Notes: generated by a model from the letters alone, not told the origin. DNA of 11,632 bases from Kiloniellaceae bacterium (GCA_021776145.1 JAJFGM010000829.1:1-11632); one strand, 5' to 3'. Shown: positions 1-7,432, counted from the first letter of the stretch. A program made the numbers and translations.

Positions 1-876
1 AATGTTCTCCTTGCTGCCGATTTCCTGCAGCATTTGCAGGACCGCTTCATTGGCGCCGCCATGCGCCGGGCCCCAGAGCGAGGCGATGCCGGCGGCGATG
101 CAGGCAAAGGGGTTGGCACCGCTTGACCCGGCGATGCGGACCGTCGAGGTCGAAGCGTTCTGTTCGTGGTCGGCGTGCAGGATCAGAATCCGATCCATGG
201 CGCGCGCGACGACCGGGCTGATCACGTAATCTTCTGTGGGCACCGAGAAAGTCATGTGGAGGAAGTTCTCGGCGTAGCGCAGATTGTTGCGCGGATAGAC
301 AAACGGCTGACCGACGGTGAACTTGTAGGCCATGGCGGCGATCGTCGGCATTTTTGCGATGAGACGGTGCGACGCGATCATGCGCTGGTGCGGATCGGTG
401 ATGTCCGTGGAGTCGTGATAGAAAGCCGACAGCGCGCCGACAACACCGACCATGACCGCCATTGGGTGCGAATCCCGCCGGAAGCCACGATAGAAGAAGG
501 CCATCTGTTCGTGCAGCATGGTGTGATAGGTGATCGAGTGCTCGAAAACCTTGCGGTCTTCCTGGTTCGGCAGTTCGCCGTGCAGCAGAAGGTAACAGAC
601 CTCAAGGAAGTCGCAGTTTTCTGCCAGATCCTCGATCAGGTAACCACGGTGCATCAGGATACCCTTTTCACCGTCGATGAAGGTGAGGGCGGAATCGCAG
701 GCAGCTGTTGAGGTAAAACCCGGATCGTATGTAAAATGCCCGGATTGGCCATAGAGTTTGCGGATATCGATCACTTTCGGGCCGGTTGTGCCATCAAGTA
801 GCGGCAATTCGTAGCTCTTGCCCGTCGAATTGTCAGTCAGGGTAACCGATTGCGTGGATGGTGTGTTTTCAGCCAT
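1..876 (-). CDS. gltA: Citrate synthase (type I), N-terminal 292 residues, cut by window edge
   Basis: Condenses oxaloacetate and acetyl-CoA to citrate, the entry step of the TCA cycle in the cytoplasm. I translated it by hand from ATG at 876-874. The frame stays open to base 1 and gives 292 residues. The segment HADHEQNASTSTVR (residues 234-247) and WGPAHGGANEA (268-278) are hallmarks of bacterial hexameric citrate synthase. By alignment from memory, H272 matches E. coli catalytic H264 and H237 matches H229. The other catalytic residues (E. coli H305 and D362) lie beyond the edge, with roughly 140 residues missing. The truncation is only the window boundary, as no frameshift or stop was seen. 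An AGGGA Shine-Dalgarno-like sequence lies about 8 nt before the ATG. The gene follows gltX on the same strand after a 222-bp spacer that contains a candidate promoter, so it is probably transcribed separately. Confidence 0.97.
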   Translation of the reverse strand, partial: MAENTPSTQSVTLTDNSTGKSYELPLLDGTTGPKVIDIRKLYGQSGHFTYDPGFTSTAACDSALTFIDGEKGILMHRGYLIEDLAENCDFLEVCYLLLHGELPNQEDRKVFEHSITYHTMLHEQMAFFYRGFRRDSHPMAVMVGVVGALSAFYHDSTDITDPHQRMIASHRLIAKMPTIAAMAYKFTVGQPFVYPRNNLRYAENFLHMTFSVPTEDYVISPVVARAMDRILILHADHEQNASTSTVRIAGSSGANPFACIAAGIASLWGPAHGGANEAVLQMLQEIGSKENI

Positions 877-906
877 GTTTCATTTCCCTAACTGTCAATT
901 GCGAAT

Positions 907-940
907 CCAAGATTATCCGCCCCCAAGATTATCCGCCCCC
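907..940. repeat. Perfect 16-bp tandem duplication (2.1 copies) upstream of gltA
   Basis: Bases 907-924 are identical to 923-940, giving a period of 16 bp. On the strand of gltA each unit reads GGGGGCGGATAATCTT, so the GGATAAT core appears twice, 16 bp apart. The repeat ends about 30 nt before the gltA start codon. GATAAT resembles a -10 hexamer (one mismatch to TATAAT), so the duplication may double a promoter element or a binding site. It could also be simple replication slippage. Confidence 0.9.
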
Positions 941-1001
941 GTGAGCGCTCTCCGCTGTCGTATCCTAACCCTTCTTTCTTAACCTTCTTTTACCGCACCG
1001 C

Positions 1002-1030
1002 AGCATAGAGACTTTACTGCCCCGGATCAA
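1002..1030 (-). promoter_or_regulatory. Candidate sigma70-type promoter for gltA
   Basis: Reading the minus strand, TTGATC (1030-1025) and TATGCT (1007-1002) are separated by exactly 17 bp. Each hexamer matches the consensus at four of six positions. Transcription would start near 995 and give a leader of about 120 nt, containing a purine-rich stretch (about 972-995) and the 16-bp tandem repeat. This is pattern matching only; a promoter closer to the gene is also possible. Confidence 0.3.
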
Positions 1031-1098
1031 TCGCACCGAACCGCTATGAATAGTAGAACTCTTCGCCAGCTTCGCAACATGTAGTGACATAGGAGGAT

Positions 1099-2514
1099 TT
1101 ATCCACATTGATCCCTAATCCGCGCCAGGGCCTCGTCGCGGCCGAGTGCAAGCATGACTTCGAATATCCCCGGCGAAACATTCGAGCCGCTCAGGGCGGC
1201 ACGCAGCGGTTGCGCGATCTGGCCGAGTTTGATCTCGGCTTCCTCGGCGTAGGTCCGCACCACAGCTTCGATAGCATCGCTTTGCCAGTCCGGCAGATCT
1301 CCTAGCCGCGGCGCCAGGGCGGTCAGGTATCCGCGCGCCTGATCGGACAGGATCTTCGCTGCTTTATCGTCCATCGAGAGCGGCCGTTCTACAAGGTAGA
1401 GGTGTGCCTTTTCCGTAAGTTCCTGGATATTCTTAGCGCGTTCCTTCAGCCCATGAAGTCCCGCCGCCAAACGAGCCCGGGCGGATGCGCCAATTGTCAC
1501 GCCATCCGCGCTTTCGAGCCGGGCAATCGTGAGACCGACGAGTCGCGCGTTGTCGCATGCCCGCAGATAATGGCCATTCAAACTGTCGAGTTTGGCGAAA
1601 TCAAACCGGGCCGGGGATTTGCCGACGCCCTTGAAGTCGAACCAGGTGATGGCCTGCTCGGTCGAAATAATCTCCTCGTCGCCGTGCGACCAGCCCAGGC
1701 GCATGAGGTAGTTGCGCAGGGCCTCAGGCAGATAGCCCATGTCGCGATAGGCCTCTACGCCGAGAGCGCCATGGCGCTTCGATAGCTTAGCGCCATCGGG
1801 CCCGTGAATAAGCGGCAAGTGGGCGAAGGTCGGCGGTGCCCACCCGAGGGCGTGAAATAGCTGCGTTTGGCGAAAGGCATTGGTCAAATGATCGTCGCCG
1901 CGGATGACATGCGTCACATCCATGTCATGGTCGTCGACCACGACCGACAGCATGTAGGTGGGGGTGCCGTCGGCACGCAGCAAAACCATGTCGTCAAGTT
2001 GGGCATTGGCAACCGTAACCGGGCCCTGCACGCGATCCTCGATCCGCGTTTCGCCGTCCAACGGCATCTTGATGCGGACCACCGGCTGAACGCCTGGCGG
2101 AGCCGAGCCAGGGTCGCGGTCGCGCCAGCGCCCGTCATACATCTTGCTGCGTCCCTCGGCCCGTGCCGTGGCCCGCATTTCGGCCAATTCCTCGGGAGAA
2201 CAATAGCAATAATAGGCTTTGCCCGAGTCGAGCAGGCGTTGTGCAGCGGCGGTGTGGCGCTCGATTTGCGTTGACTGGTGAACCACTGCGTCGTCCCAGT
2301 CCAGGCCGAGCCACTGCAAGCCGTCGATGATGGCATCGATGGCGGCCTGGGTGGAGCGTTCGCGGTCCGTGTCTTCGATACGTAAGCGAAAACGCCCACC
2401 TTCGTGGCGTGCGTAGAGCCAGTTGAACAGCGCTGTCCGTGCGCCGCCAATATGCAGGAAGCCGGTCGGCGAGGGCGCAAATCGCGTGACGACGGGCTCG
2501 CTTCGAGAGGTCAT
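1099..2514 (-). CDS. gltX: Glutamyl-tRNA synthetase
   Basis: Charges tRNA-Glu with glutamate using ATP; it is a class I aminoacyl-tRNA synthetase of the cytoplasm. The protein has 471 residues, usual for the bacterial family. The HIGH-type ATP motif is HIGG at 21-24, directly after RFAPSPTGFL, and the KMSKS-type loop is KLSKR at 243-247. The C-terminal half is the helical anticodon-binding region. The E. coli zinc site is only half kept: C103 and C105 are present in YYCYC, but the later YDGRCRH segment is YDGRWRD, with W130 and D132 at the other ligand positions. I believe this is common in alphaproteobacterial GltX. Many alphaproteobacteria carry two gltX copies, one of which may misacylate tRNA-Gln; which type this is cannot be told here. 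The start is supported by the conserved N-terminus, although no clear Shine-Dalgarno sequence precedes it. It is divergent from comEC. Confidence 0.97.
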   Translation of the reverse strand: MTSRSEPVVTRFAPSPTGFLHIGGARTALFNWLYARHEGGRFRLRIEDTDRERSTQAAIDAIIDGLQWLGLDWDDAVVHQSTQIERHTAAAQRLLDSGKAYYCYCSPEELAEMRATARAEGRSKMYDGRWRDRDPGSAPPGVQPVVRIKMPLDGETRIEDRVQGPVTVANAQLDDMVLLRADGTPTYMLSVVVDDHDMDVTHVIRGDDHLTNAFRQTQLFHALGWAPPTFAHLPLIHGPDGAKLSKRHGALGVEAYRDMGYLPEALRNYLMRLGWSHGDEEIISTEQAITWFDFKGVGKSPARFDFAKLDSLNGHYLRACDNARLVGLTIARLESADGVTIGASARARLAAGLHGLKERAKNIQELTEKAHLYLVERPLSMDDKAAKILSDQARGYLTALAPRLGDLPDWQSDAIEAVVRTYAEEAEIKLGQIAQPLRAALSGSNVSPGIFEVMLALGRDEALARIRDQCG

Positions 2515-2569
2515 GTCGAATCGTTTCAGAACAATCGGGAAATTCGGTGCGCGCTCTTTAGCACAGGCA

Positions 2570-2597
2570 CATGGCGCTCGCCATGGGGACGTACGTC
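2570..2597. promoter_or_regulatory. Two adjacent palindromes in the gltX-comEC divergent spacer
   Basis: Bases 2570-2585 form a perfect inverted repeat with 7-bp arms, CATGGCG-CT-CGCCATG. Two bases later, 2588-2597 is a perfect 10-bp palindrome, GACGTACGTC. Both lie in the 168-bp spacer between the divergent starts of gltX (2514) and comEC (2683). Paired dyads at such a place are typical of operators for dimeric regulators, but neither matches a site I recognise and no clear promoter hexamers were found beside them. Confidence 0.45.
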
Positions 2598-2682
2598 AGG
2601 TTGGGGTCATCGGGAATGCAAGAAGCATGTTAAGGTTGCGTTTGAGACGGCGTAAACGAGGATGGGCAGAGTGAGGCTCTCG

Positions 2683-4842
2683 ATGCAAACGCTGGCCAGG
2701 CTGACCGAACGCGCCGCCGGTGTATTCCAGGTCGAGGCCATGCGTCTTTTTCTTTGGCTTCCCGTTCTGCTGGGCGTCGGCATCGGTGTTTATTTTGCCC
2801 TACCGCGCGAGCCTGCCGCCTGGATTGGCCCAATCGCCGTGGCCATGGCCCTGGCGTTGGCCTGGAGCCAGCGAAAGGGCGGCCTGTCCCGCATCGCTGC
2901 CCTGGCCTTGCTGGCCGTGTGTAGTGGAGTCCTCGCCGGCCAATTGCGCACCCTTGCGGTCGACGCGCCGATCCTGCCGCAAGGAGTGGCGGCGGTCACT
3001 CTAACAGGCGAGATCCTTGAGGTCGAAGCCAAGGGCAAAGGGTCCCGGGTCTTGTTGCACCGGGTGGCGGGCCTCCCAGTTGCGCCGGTGCCGCGAATTA
3101 TCCGCGTTAAACTCGCTGGTTCCCATGCGGATCTGCAAGCCGGCGAACGTATTCGCTTGCGTGCCAAATTGGCGCCGCCGCCTGGTCCGGCGGCGCCCGG
3201 CGCCTTCGATTTTGCGCGCCAAGCCTACTTTCAGCAGCTCGGGGCAGTCGGCTTTTCCCTCGGTCGACCACAACGTCTTGCCCCGGTCGCCGATGAATCG
3301 GCGCGGCGCGTCTATGTGAGGGATCTCTTCGCGCGCTGGCGGATCTACTGGTCCGGCGCCCGACAGGCCGTCGCGGCGCGGGTGGAGGCAGCCTTGCCGG
3401 AAGAGCAGGCTACGGTTGCGACAGCGTTGATGACCGGGCAGAGAGGTGAGATTCCCGAGGCCGTGATGGAAGACATGCGGCAATCCGGATTGGCGCACCT
3501 GTTGGCGATTTCCGGTCTCCATATGGGCCTTGTTGCCGGGCTGCTGTTCTTTGCCGTTCGTGCCGCCCTGGCGTTGTTTCCGGTCTTGGCGCTCACCTAT
3601 CCAATCAAGAAATGGGCGGCCGTGGTCGCCGGCTTCGGTGCTTTTTGTTACCTCTTTCTGGCAGGTGCTTCGGTGCCGTCGCAACGCGCCTTCATTATGG
3701 TGTCCATCGTCCTGTTGGCTATCTTGGTCGATCGCCGAGCGTTCTCGTTGCGCCTTGTGGCCTGGGCGGCGTTGGCTGTTTTGCTAATGGCGCCCGAAAG
3801 CCTGCTCTCGGTCAGCTTCCAGATGTCCTTCGCCGCCGTCATCGCCCTCGTCGCTGTCTACGAGGCCTTGGGGCAGGAGGCACGCTTGCGTATCTCTCAA
3901 CGGCGTTTTGTCGTTCGCCTGGTGCTGTATCTGGGAGGAGTCTGCCTGACCTCGCTGATCGCCGCCCTGGCGACCGGGCCCTTTGCCGCCTACCACTTCA
4001 ACAGAATTGCTATCTACGGTTTGGCCGCCAACTTCATTGCCGTGCCGATGACAGCCTTTTGGATCATGCCTTGGTCGATTGTCGCATTCCTACTCATGCC
4101 TTTGGGGCTCGAATCCTGGGCGCTTAATCCAATGGGTTGGGGGATCGAATTGATCCTGACCGTTGCCGCCGAAGTCGCATCGTGGCCCGGCGCCGCGCCG
4201 TTGGTCGCATACATGCCGCGCACCGCCCTCTTGGCAATCGTGGCTGGTGGACTTTGGCTCTGCCTATGGCAGCGTGTTTGGCGATTGGCTGGGCTGTTGC
4301 CGATCGCCCTCGGCCTGGTTTTGGCCGCCACGGCTCCGACGCCGGATCTATTGGTCAGCGGCAGCGGGCGCCTTATGGCACTTAAGGGCCCGGACGGCGG
4401 TCTTTGGCTCTCAAGTCGCCGTGTCGAGCGTTTCACCGCCGGCGTCTGGAAACGCCGCGGCGGTCACGCTGGCGAGACGGTCTGGCCAACGGCCGGGCAG
4501 GCGGCGGCTGGCGACATCGCGTGTGACAGCCTTGGTTGCATTTTCAAAAGCAAGGGTGAAACCGTGGCATTTGTACGTGATGGTCGTGCACTCATGGAAG
4601 ACTGCGCGGTGGCATCGGTGCTGATCAGCGTCGAACCGTTACGCGACAGGCCTTGCAGGCGACCCAAGCTGGTGATCGACCGTTTCGACTTATGGCGCGA
4701 AGGTCCTCACGCGATTTGGCTTGGCAATGGCAAGATCACGGTCCGCAGTGTGGCCGAGGTGCGCGGTGATCGCCCTTGGTCGCGACGACCGGAGAGTCAC
4801 GATTCTTCGAAAAAGCCGGCATTGGCCACGGTGAATCGGTGA
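2683..4842 (+). CDS. comEC: ComEC/Rec2-family DNA-uptake channel protein, without a metallo-beta-lactamase nuclease domain
   Basis: Inner-membrane protein that in naturally transformable bacteria passes single-stranded DNA into the cytoplasm. Numbering is from ATG 2683 (719 residues). Membrane segments lie near 23-40 and 50-62, followed by the soluble N-terminal DUF4131 part (about 85-200). The Competence core spans about 235-505, with the family hallmark HLLAISGLHMG at 272-282 and many hydrophobic helices. The region from about 555 on is soluble. It has no HxHxDH zinc motif, so the fused nuclease of longer ComEC proteins is absent or degenerate; it keeps cysteines at 614, 619, 641 and 658. 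ATG 2683 was chosen because GTGAGG (2671-2676) lies 6 nt before it. An in-frame ATG at 2662 would add seven residues but has only an AGG touching it. The gene faces lexA, with no base between the stop codons. Confidence 0.93.
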   Translation: MQTLARLTERAAGVFQVEAMRLFLWLPVLLGVGIGVYFALPREPAAWIGPIAVAMALALAWSQRKGGLSRIAALALLAVCSGVLAGQLRTLAVDAPILPQGVAAVTLTGEILEVEAKGKGSRVLLHRVAGLPVAPVPRIIRVKLAGSHADLQAGERIRLRAKLAPPPGPAAPGAFDFARQAYFQQLGAVGFSLGRPQRLAPVADESARRVYVRDLFARWRIYWSGARQAVAARVEAALPEEQATVATALMTGQRGEIPEAVMEDMRQSGLAHLLAISGLHMGLVAGLLFFAVRAALALFPVLALTYPIKKWAAVVAGFGAFCYLFLAGASVPSQRAFIMVSIVLLAILVDRRAFSLRLVAWAALAVLLMAPESLLSVSFQMSFAAVIALVAVYEALGQEARLRISQRRFVVRLVLYLGGVCLTSLIAALATGPFAAYHFNRIAIYGLAANFIAVPMTAFWIMPWSIVAFLLMPLGLESWALNPMGWGIELILTVAAEVASWPGAAPLVAYMPRTALLAIVAGGLWLCLWQRVWRLAGLLPIALGLVLAATAPTPDLLVSGSGRLMALKGPDGGLWLSSRRVERFTAGVWKRRGGHAGETVWPTAGQAAAGDIACDSLGCIFKSKGETVAFVRDGRALMEDCAVASVLISVEPLRDRPCRRPKLVIDRFDLWREGPHAIWLGNGKITVRSVAEVRGDRPWSRRPESHDSSKKPALATVNR

Positions 4843-5556
4843 TCAGTATCGCCGGATCAAACCGACCAGGCGACCCTGAATCTTGACCCGCTCGGGCGGA
4901 AATATGCGTGTTTCGTAGTTCTTATTGGCTGGTTCCAATGCTATGGCGCCACCCTTGCGGCGAATGCGTTTCAGCGTCGCTTCCTCGTTGTCGACCAAAG
5001 CGACAACGATTGTACCGTTTTCGGACGTTTCGGTGCGCTCGATCAGCACAGTGTCACCGTCGAGAATCCCGGCGTCGATCATCGAATCGCCATCGACCTC
5101 AAGGGCGTAATGCTCGCCGTTGCCAAGAATGCTCGACGGCACGCCGACATAGCTGTTGTGATCGCGCAGCGCCTCGATAGGCGTGCCCGCCGCGATCCGA
5201 CCATAAAGCGGCAACTGGATGGATTCGTCCTCTCCGCCGCCAGTTTCCGCCGATACCGTGCCGCTGAATGCGGCCGAAAAGTCGCCCTCGATAACCCGCG
5301 GCGCGAAACCCTTGGAGCGTACCAGCGGCGCGGAGTCAACATCGTCGGGCAGCCGGACGACCTCGACCGCGCGGGCGCGATGTGGCAGCCGCCGGATGAA
5401 ACCGCGTTCCTCGAGGCCGGTAATCAGGCGATGAATACCGGATTTCGATCGCAGGGCGAGGGCATCCTTCATTTCGTCGAAGGACGGCGACACTCCATTC
5501 TTGGAAAGATGTCGATGGATAAAAAGGAGTAATTCGTGCTGCTTTTTGGTCAGCAT
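4843..5556 (-). CDS. lexA: LexA repressor, self-cleaving SOS regulator
   Basis: Represses DNA-damage genes and is inactivated when RecA filaments trigger its self-cleavage. The protein has 237 residues, usual for alphaproteobacterial LexA. The N-terminal winged helix-turn-helix spans about 1-65 (SFDEMKDALALRSKSGIHRL and following). The C-terminal S24 peptidase domain starts near 115. The cleavage bond is A123-G124 in GRIAAG, the nucleophile is S158 in GDSM, and the general base is K196 in ATLKRI. The frame stays open upstream to 5835, but that 93-residue extension has no recognisable content and would run through the SOS operator and into moeA. MLTKKQHELL is the conserved family start, so ATG 5556-5554 was chosen, although its Shine-Dalgarno sequence is weak. 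The SOS boxes upstream indicate autoregulation. The gene is in the same direction as moeA but 185 bp away, with its own promoter. Confidence 0.97.
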   Translation of the reverse strand: MLTKKQHELLLFIHRHLSKNGVSPSFDEMKDALALRSKSGIHRLITGLEERGFIRRLPHRARAVEVVRLPDDVDSAPLVRSKGFAPRVIEGDFSAAFSGTVSAETGGGEDESIQLPLYGRIAAGTPIEALRDHNSYVGVPSSILGNGEHYALEVDGDSMIDAGILDGDTVLIERTETSENGTIVVALVDNEEATLKRIRRKGGAIALEPANKNYETRIFPPERVKIQGRLVGLIRRY

Positions 5557-5590
5557 GGTCGATTTTGGCCCCCGAGTGCGAGTGGAGTAC

Positions 5591-5618
5591 GAAATAGAAC
5601 AAAACAAAAACTTGCGAA
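5591..5618 (-). promoter_or_regulatory. Candidate lexA promoter hexamers
   Basis: On the minus strand, TTCGCA (5618-5613) and TATTTC (5596-5591) are separated by 16 bp and flank the degenerate SOS box. The match to consensus is only moderate. The proposal rests mainly on the position between the perfect SOS box and the lexA start. Confidence 0.3.
5597..5611. promoter_or_regulatory. Second, degenerate SOS box in the lexA promoter
   Basis: Bases 5597-5611 read GAAC-AAAACAA-AAAC, which is the SOS direct repeat in the opposite orientation with one mismatch (AAAC for GAAC). It lies between the -35-like and -10-like hexamers proposed for lexA, a place where bound LexA would block RNA polymerase. 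The single mismatch leaves its binding uncertain. Confidence 0.4.
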
Positions 5619-5620
5619 AT

Positions 5621-5635
5621 GTTCTACTTTGGTTC
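5621..5635. promoter_or_regulatory. LexA operator (SOS box), perfect GTTC-N7-GTTC
   Basis: Bases 5621-5635 read GTTC-TACTTTG-GTTC, an exact match to the direct-repeat SOS box known for alphaproteobacterial LexA. It lies 65-79 bp upstream of the lexA start codon, so it most likely serves autoregulation. Confidence 0.85.
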
Positions 5636-5741
5636 CCGACTCGCGTCAAGGGTCTTTGGCGGGATGACGTTGCCTCGCGGAAAGGCGGTCGTTCGTCCGG
5701 TTCGCCGTTCCGCTTCGACCCGTTCACCGTGTGCCGTTTTT

Positions 5742-6956
5742 TTAAATGGCGAGGATGCCGCCACCGAAGGGAATGATCTCGACGCTGTCGCCGATTGTCG
5801 CGGCCGGGGCTTGCGGTGGTCGGACGACCAGACAATCGGCTTGCGCCAGGGTCGCCAGCATCGAAGAGTCCTGGCGTGGAAAGGGGGTTGCGTGACGTGC
5901 GCCTTCGGCATCGAGGCTGAGACGGGCGCGCAGGTAATCCTGGCGATGGTCGTTGGCGGCGAGATCGGTGCCGAGCAGCGCCCTCTGCGGCGTCACGCCG
6001 TCGGCTGGGCGCCCGAGCAGGGTGTCGATTGCTGGACGCGCGAAGAGCATCGCACAGACCAGGCTCGAGACCGGATTTCCCGGCAAGCCGAGCAATGGCG
6101 TTGCCCCGATGCGGCCAAAGATCAGTGGTTTGCCCGGCCGCATTGCGATTTTCCAGAAATCGAGCTCGAGGCCTTCGTCGCCGAGCGCCGTGCGCACGAG
6201 GTCATGATCGCCGACCGACGCGCCACCGCTGGTCAGCAAAAGATCGGCGCCGCGCGCCCCGCGTGCCATGCCAGCAAGGCTATCGCGGTCGTCCGGCGCG
6301 ATGCCCAACTGCACGGGTTGGCCTCCGCAGGCCGTAACGAAGGCGGCCAACGACAATCCGTTACTGGAAATGATCTGGTTGGGCGCAAGTGTCTCGCCGG
6401 GCATGACGACCTCGTCGCCGGTCGCCAGAATGGCGACTCGCGGCTGCCGGCGCACCCTAAGCCAGGGCAGGTTCATCGCGGCTGCGAGGCCGATGTCGCG
6501 GGCGTTGAGGCGTCGGCCAGCGGATATTCCGACATCACCGGCGCTAAAATCCAGGCCCGCCGGGCGCAGATAGGCGCCCGCGACGACGGCTTCCTTGATC
6601 ACGACCACGCCGTCGCCGGCCTCGGTATCTTCCTGGATGACTATGGCGTCGGCGCCCTCGGGCACGGGGCCGCCGGTAAAGATGCGCACGGCCTCGCCGA
6701 CGCTGAGGTCGGGCGGCGTGCAGGCTCCGGCCGGAGCCGCGCCGACGACGCGCAGGGTCGCGGGAGGCCGCGCGACGTCGGCGGCTCGTACCGCATAACC
6801 GTCCATGGCCGATACGGCGGCTGGCGGCTGGGTAACTCGCGCCACAGCGTCTTCGGCAAGGACGCGCCCCAAGGCCGCGGCGACCGAAACGGTCTCTGCC
6901 GGTAGCGGCGCAAAGGCTGCAATCACGCGTTCGAGCGCGGCTTCGACGGAGAGCAT
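5742..6956 (-). CDS. moeA: Molybdopterin molybdenumtransferase MoeA
   Basis: Inserts molybdate into adenylylated molybdopterin, the last common step of molybdenum cofactor synthesis. The protein has 404 residues, the usual length. Visible motifs are MDGYAVR (51-57) in the N-terminal MoeA part, ATGDE (178-182) at the start of the MoCF-binding domain, TSGGASVGDHD (242-252), MRPGKPL (272-278) and LPGNPVS (291-297). The C-terminal beta-barrel domain (about 325-404) ends in EIIPFGGGILAI. The open frame reaches back to 7046, but ATG 6956-6954 is chosen because MLSVEAALERV is a normal family start and ACGAGG lies 7 nt before it. Its ATG shares one base with the moaC stop codon (TGATG), so translation of the two is probably coupled. 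It is the last gene of the trp-moa block. No convincing terminator follows it. Confidence 0.96.
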   Translation of the reverse strand: MLSVEAALERVIAAFAPLPAETVSVAAALGRVLAEDAVARVTQPPAAVSAMDGYAVRAADVARPPATLRVVGAAPAGACTPPDLSVGEAVRIFTGGPVPEGADAIVIQEDTEAGDGVVVIKEAVVAGAYLRPAGLDFSAGDVGISAGRRLNARDIGLAAAMNLPWLRVRRQPRVAILATGDEVVMPGETLAPNQIISSNGLSLAAFVTACGGQPVQLGIAPDDRDSLAGMARGARGADLLLTSGGASVGDHDLVRTALGDEGLELDFWKIAMRPGKPLIFGRIGATPLLGLPGNPVSSLVCAMLFARPAIDTLLGRPADGVTPQRALLGTDLAANDHRQDYLRARLSLDAEGARHATPFPRQDSSMLATLAQADCLVVRPPQAPAATIGDSVEIIPFGGGILAI

Positions 6957-7432
6957 CAAGAGGCCTCGTAAAGGCCGGACTTGCCGCCGGCCTTTCGAGT
7001 CAGGCGAATGTCGGTAATAGTCATGGCCCGGTCGACGGCTTTGCACATGTCATATACCGTCAGGGCGGCGACCGACACGGCGGTCAGGGCTTCCATTTCA
7101 ACCCCGGTGCGGCCTTTCAGCTTGCAGGTCGCGGTAATTTCGATGGCGTTGCGCTCGGACTGCAGTTCAAGGTCGACCCTGACCGAGGTCAGCGCCAAGG
7201 GGTGGCAGAGCGGGATCAGGTCCGGCGTGCGCTTGGCGCCCATGATGCCGGCGAGCCGCGCAACCGATAACACGTCGCCTTTTTCCACGCCGCCGTCACG
7301 AATGCGCCGCAGGGTTTCCGGCTGCATGACAACCAGGCACTTGGCGGTCGCCGTGCGTGCGCTGACCGCTTTGTCGGAGACATCGACCATCACCGCCTTG
7401 CCGTCTTTGTCGAAGTGGGTGAACTCGGACAT
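6956..7432 (-). CDS. moaC: Cyclic pyranopterin monophosphate synthase MoaC
   Basis: Converts the cyclic GTP product of MoaA (3',8-cyclo-7,8-dihydro-GTP) into cyclic pyranopterin monophosphate, an early step of molybdenum cofactor synthesis. The protein has 158 residues, the standard length, and its numbering runs level with E. coli MoaC. The catalytic and binding residues K51, H77 (in LIPLCHPL), E112, E114 (in VEMEALTAVS), D128 and K131 (in YDMCKAVD) are all present. CGGAG lies 7 nt before the ATG. It starts 19 nt after the trpC stop and overlaps the moeA start by one base, so it belongs to the same transcript as trpGDC and moeA. The MoaA partner that makes its substrate is not in the window. 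Confidence 0.97.
   Translation of the reverse strand: MSEFTHFDKDGKAVMVDVSDKAVSARTATAKCLVVMQPETLRRIRDGGVEKGDVLSVARLAGIMGAKRTPDLIPLCHPLALTSVRVDLELQSERNAIEITATCKLKGRTGVEMEALTAVSVAALTVYDMCKAVDRAMTITDIRLTRKAGGKSGLYEAS

Noticed and set aside
877..1098. Rho-independent terminator after gltX
   Set aside because: Only stems of about 4 bp were found and none is followed by a T run on the minus strand.
5691..5725. Cluster of four GTTC tetramers between lexA and moeA as further SOS boxes
   Set aside because: The spacings are N5, N3 and N11; none gives the required N7.
5640..5741. Terminator after moeA
   Set aside because: The A run next to the moeA stop has the wrong polarity for a minus-strand terminator, and the only stem seen has 3 bp (CGG-TTCG-CCG).
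5557..5835. 93-residue N-terminal extension of lexA in the same frame
   Set aside because: It would overlap moeA and include the SOS operators, and its basic low-information sequence is unlike any LexA. The conserved start MLTKKQHELL is at 5556.
5619..6905. Plus-strand open frame of 428 codons opposite moeA and the lexA promoter
   Set aside because: It runs antisense to moeA and across the SOS boxes, and its translation looks like composition-driven sequence without motifs.
6957..7046. 30-residue N-terminal extension of moeA
   Set aside because: It overlaps the moaC coding end, while ATG 6956 has a good ribosome site and a normal family N-terminus.
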